This document shows, one piece after another, positions 62,744-64,000 of a DNA stretch of 64,000 nt. Below the pieces are notes generated by a model. It worked only from the letters and a program-made list of their open reading frames with translations. It did no database searches and was not told the DNA's origin. The stretch is from Cydia pomonella (Eukaryota > Arthropoda > Insecta > Lepidoptera > Tortricidae): positions 24,590,725 through 24,654,724 of the forward strand of contig NC_084706.1 in assembly GCF_033807575.1 (NCBI RefSeq), given 5' to 3'. Each line of letters opens with the position of its first letter. Position 1 is the stretch's first letter. A program made the position numbers and the translations under genes.

Positions 62744-62982
62744 CATTGACATATATCTAAGGACGAGCCTTACGGGCACTAAGAATGATGCTAGTTCAGT
62801 GGTGTTAGTGTTACTCACGAATTCGAGCACATCGTGCAGTCTAACGCAACTACGTACGAACTCGTCAACCAATCGCGTTGTGGCGTTAGACTGCACGACT
62901 AGCTCGAATTCGTTAGTGACCACTGAACTAGCACACTTCTTATTGCGCGTAAGGCCCGTGTTTAGATATACCCATGTCAATG
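62744..62982. mobile_element. hAT-like MITE, complete copy
   Basis: CATTGACATATATCTAAGG ... GTCAATG ends. TTATTAAT and ATATTAAT flank it (8 bp, one mismatch). The whole element folds back around 'cgaattcgag' and 'cgtgcagtctaacgc'. Reference for the split copy at 17172-18385. Confidence 0.75.
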
Positions 62983-62999
62983 ATATTAATATTATAATG

Positions 63000-63345
63000 T
63001 ACTAGCTTCTACCCGTGACTTCAAACTATCATAAATGAAATAAACACAAGCAATAATAATACATTTATTATCTTATTATCTATAATCTGTATAATCAAAT
63101 CTGTATTCCGTCGCTGGTGGCTGCTAGATGGCAAGTGGCCGCTCCCGTCTAGTGCTTGCCGTTTTATGGCATTTGGTTTGACAGCTCCGGACGTACGTCA
63201 TGCGCAGTGTCGCCAGGATCGTCGTCGTGGTGTTGTCAAAATGCCACGGCGATAACGTGAGATATGAAATGCTTAGTAACATTCAACGTTTAAGTCAGAA
63301 AAAGACAAATAATTAACAGAATCAGGCGTTACTTCGCGGAAATCC
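63000..63345. other. Unassigned, GC-rich at 63105-63250
   Basis: Starts with an ACTAGCTTCTACCCGTGACTTC end motif that resembles a degenerate reverse form of the 12815-12842 repeat end. Nothing else supported. Confidence 0.3.
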
Positions 63346-63349
63346 ATAT

Positions 63350-63440
63350 TAATCAAAACAAAATCATTATTGCGTGAAAAAAATACGCAAGTTAGTATAA
63401 CGGGTTACCACTAATGGACTAGCGCCTTATTATTTCGCGG
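63350..63440 (+). repeat. Unclassified repeat, CACGCAAGT type, second copy
   Basis: Matches 61900-61945, as described there. Confidence 0.5.
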
Positions 63441-63543
63441 ATTCGCAAAGTACAAAAGTATTTCTTTCAGAAAAAGACAACAAACAGATATTCCTATTGT
63501 AATCAACGAGAGACAAAAAAATAACAATTTTTTTTTTTTTCAG

Positions 63544-63690
63544 GAAATGTTGATCTCCAAAGAGCAATGCCGTGTCCAGCCGTTCAGCTCCGAAACCCGC
63601 GCAGCGAGCTCGCTCCCGCACGCCCGTCTCACTCGCACACCCTCCATTTCATCGCAGAGCAGTTTGGACAGCGCCACGTCTAGAGCTACG
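63544..63690 (+). CDS. Internal coding exon, Ser/Thr/Arg-rich
   Basis: A T14 tract and CAG precede it, GTAAGT follows at 63691. Exactly 49 codons in phase 0 at both ends: EMLISKEQCRVQPFSSETRA, then ASSLPHARLTRTPSISSQSS and LDSATSRAT. GC-rich coding with RTPSISSQSS, a likely phosphorylated low-complexity region (basic residue before Ser). Both phases fit splicing from 51974-52135 and from 5765-5975. No domain is recognisable, so the gene remains unnamed. The minus-strand ORF here is a shadow. Confidence 0.65.
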
Positions 63691-63951
63691 GTAAGTAACA
63701 CTTTCATAATTGCTAGTGTAGGAATTGCACATTAGATGGCGCCGTTCCGGCTGTCGAGAATCCTGAATCGCGCTATCAGAATTTTTCGCTAATACATTAC
63801 CATAATATTAGATATTACTATTTCTTTAATATTTATTTGTCGTCCGGTTATTGGGACGATGACAAATATTGTATTTTATTTAAAAAATCTAGTAAAATTG
63901 TTAGGACATGAGCAGTTTATCACAATAAATTGTACACTAATAAAATATACA
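63691..63951. other. Presumed intron
   Basis: AT-rich, nothing recognised. The gene must continue beyond the right edge of the window. Confidence 0.35.
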
Positions 63952-64000
63952 GGATGTTTATTTACTCAGCTGCAATAATTTACGAGGTGAATTATATAGG
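63952..64000 (+). repeat. Start of another foldback MITE of the 60630 family
   Basis: ACAGGATGTTTATTTACTCA, 'gctgcaataatttacgaggtgaa', cut by the window edge. Confidence 0.6.

Overview
This window is nuclear DNA from an insect, almost certainly a moth or butterfly (Lepidoptera). It is AT-rich, has no operons or dense genes, and is saturated with transposon debris of types I recognise from lepidopteran genomes: tRNA-derived SINEs ending in a GAGGAAGAAG-type tail, non-LTR (LINE) 3' fragments carrying the CATCAGGCGGGCCGTATGC tail, the AAGTGCGAGTCGGACTCGC / GGGTTCCGT noncoding element, hAT-type and TA-flanked MITEs, and long foldback elements. I ran no database search. Family names are from recognition; pairings between copies are read directly from this sequence.

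Host gene content is very thin. I can support three exon-like segments, all on the + strand and all ending in reading phase 0 at good donors: 5765-5975 (a single transmembrane segment with a basic flank), 51974-52135 (starts with an ATG in good context) and 63544-63690 (Ser/Thr/Arg-rich, with acceptor and donor). They may belong to one gene with very large introns, and the second exon may mark an alternative promoter. Upstream of the first exon, 2985-3190 holds degenerate copies of its 5' part. At 1743-2168 six perfect AACCGGTT palindromes cluster like a Grainyhead/CP2-type regulatory region.

Layout: 1-2.8 kb, LINE tails and the AACCGGTT cluster. 2.9-6 kb, decayed exon copies, an element with a 286-bp internal tandem array, a SINE carrying a hairpin-rich insertion, and the transmembrane exon. 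6.9-16 kb, MITEs, foldbacks and LINE tails, many nested. 16-18.5 kb, a BEL/Pao integrase fragment, an RTE-like fragment and a three-level nested insertion. 18.7-22.3 kb, foldbacks and a SINE with a perfect 19-bp target duplication. 22.4-25.8 kb, the best preserved element: a 3.4-kb antisense LINE with endonuclease and reverse transcriptase, inserted in an older LINE tail. 26-33 kb, foldbacks, a probable solo LTR and a twin-primed (5'-inverted) LINE. 33.5-46 kb, more LINE tails, SINEs, a CA microsatellite and an inverted copy of the 8.3-kb repeat. 46-57.8 kb, LTR-like relics, MITEs, an RTE-like fragment, a TTTTA pentanucleotide array and two hAT MITEs with perfect 8-bp duplications. 58-64 kb, AT-rich unassigned DNA, a foldback with a 95-bp tandem array, a hammerhead-like motif, a hAT-like MITE and the last exon.

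No rRNA genes, intact tRNA genes or CRISPR arrays were seen. The main biology here is transposition history: target-site duplications and empty-site comparisons between copies allow many insertions to be ordered in time.
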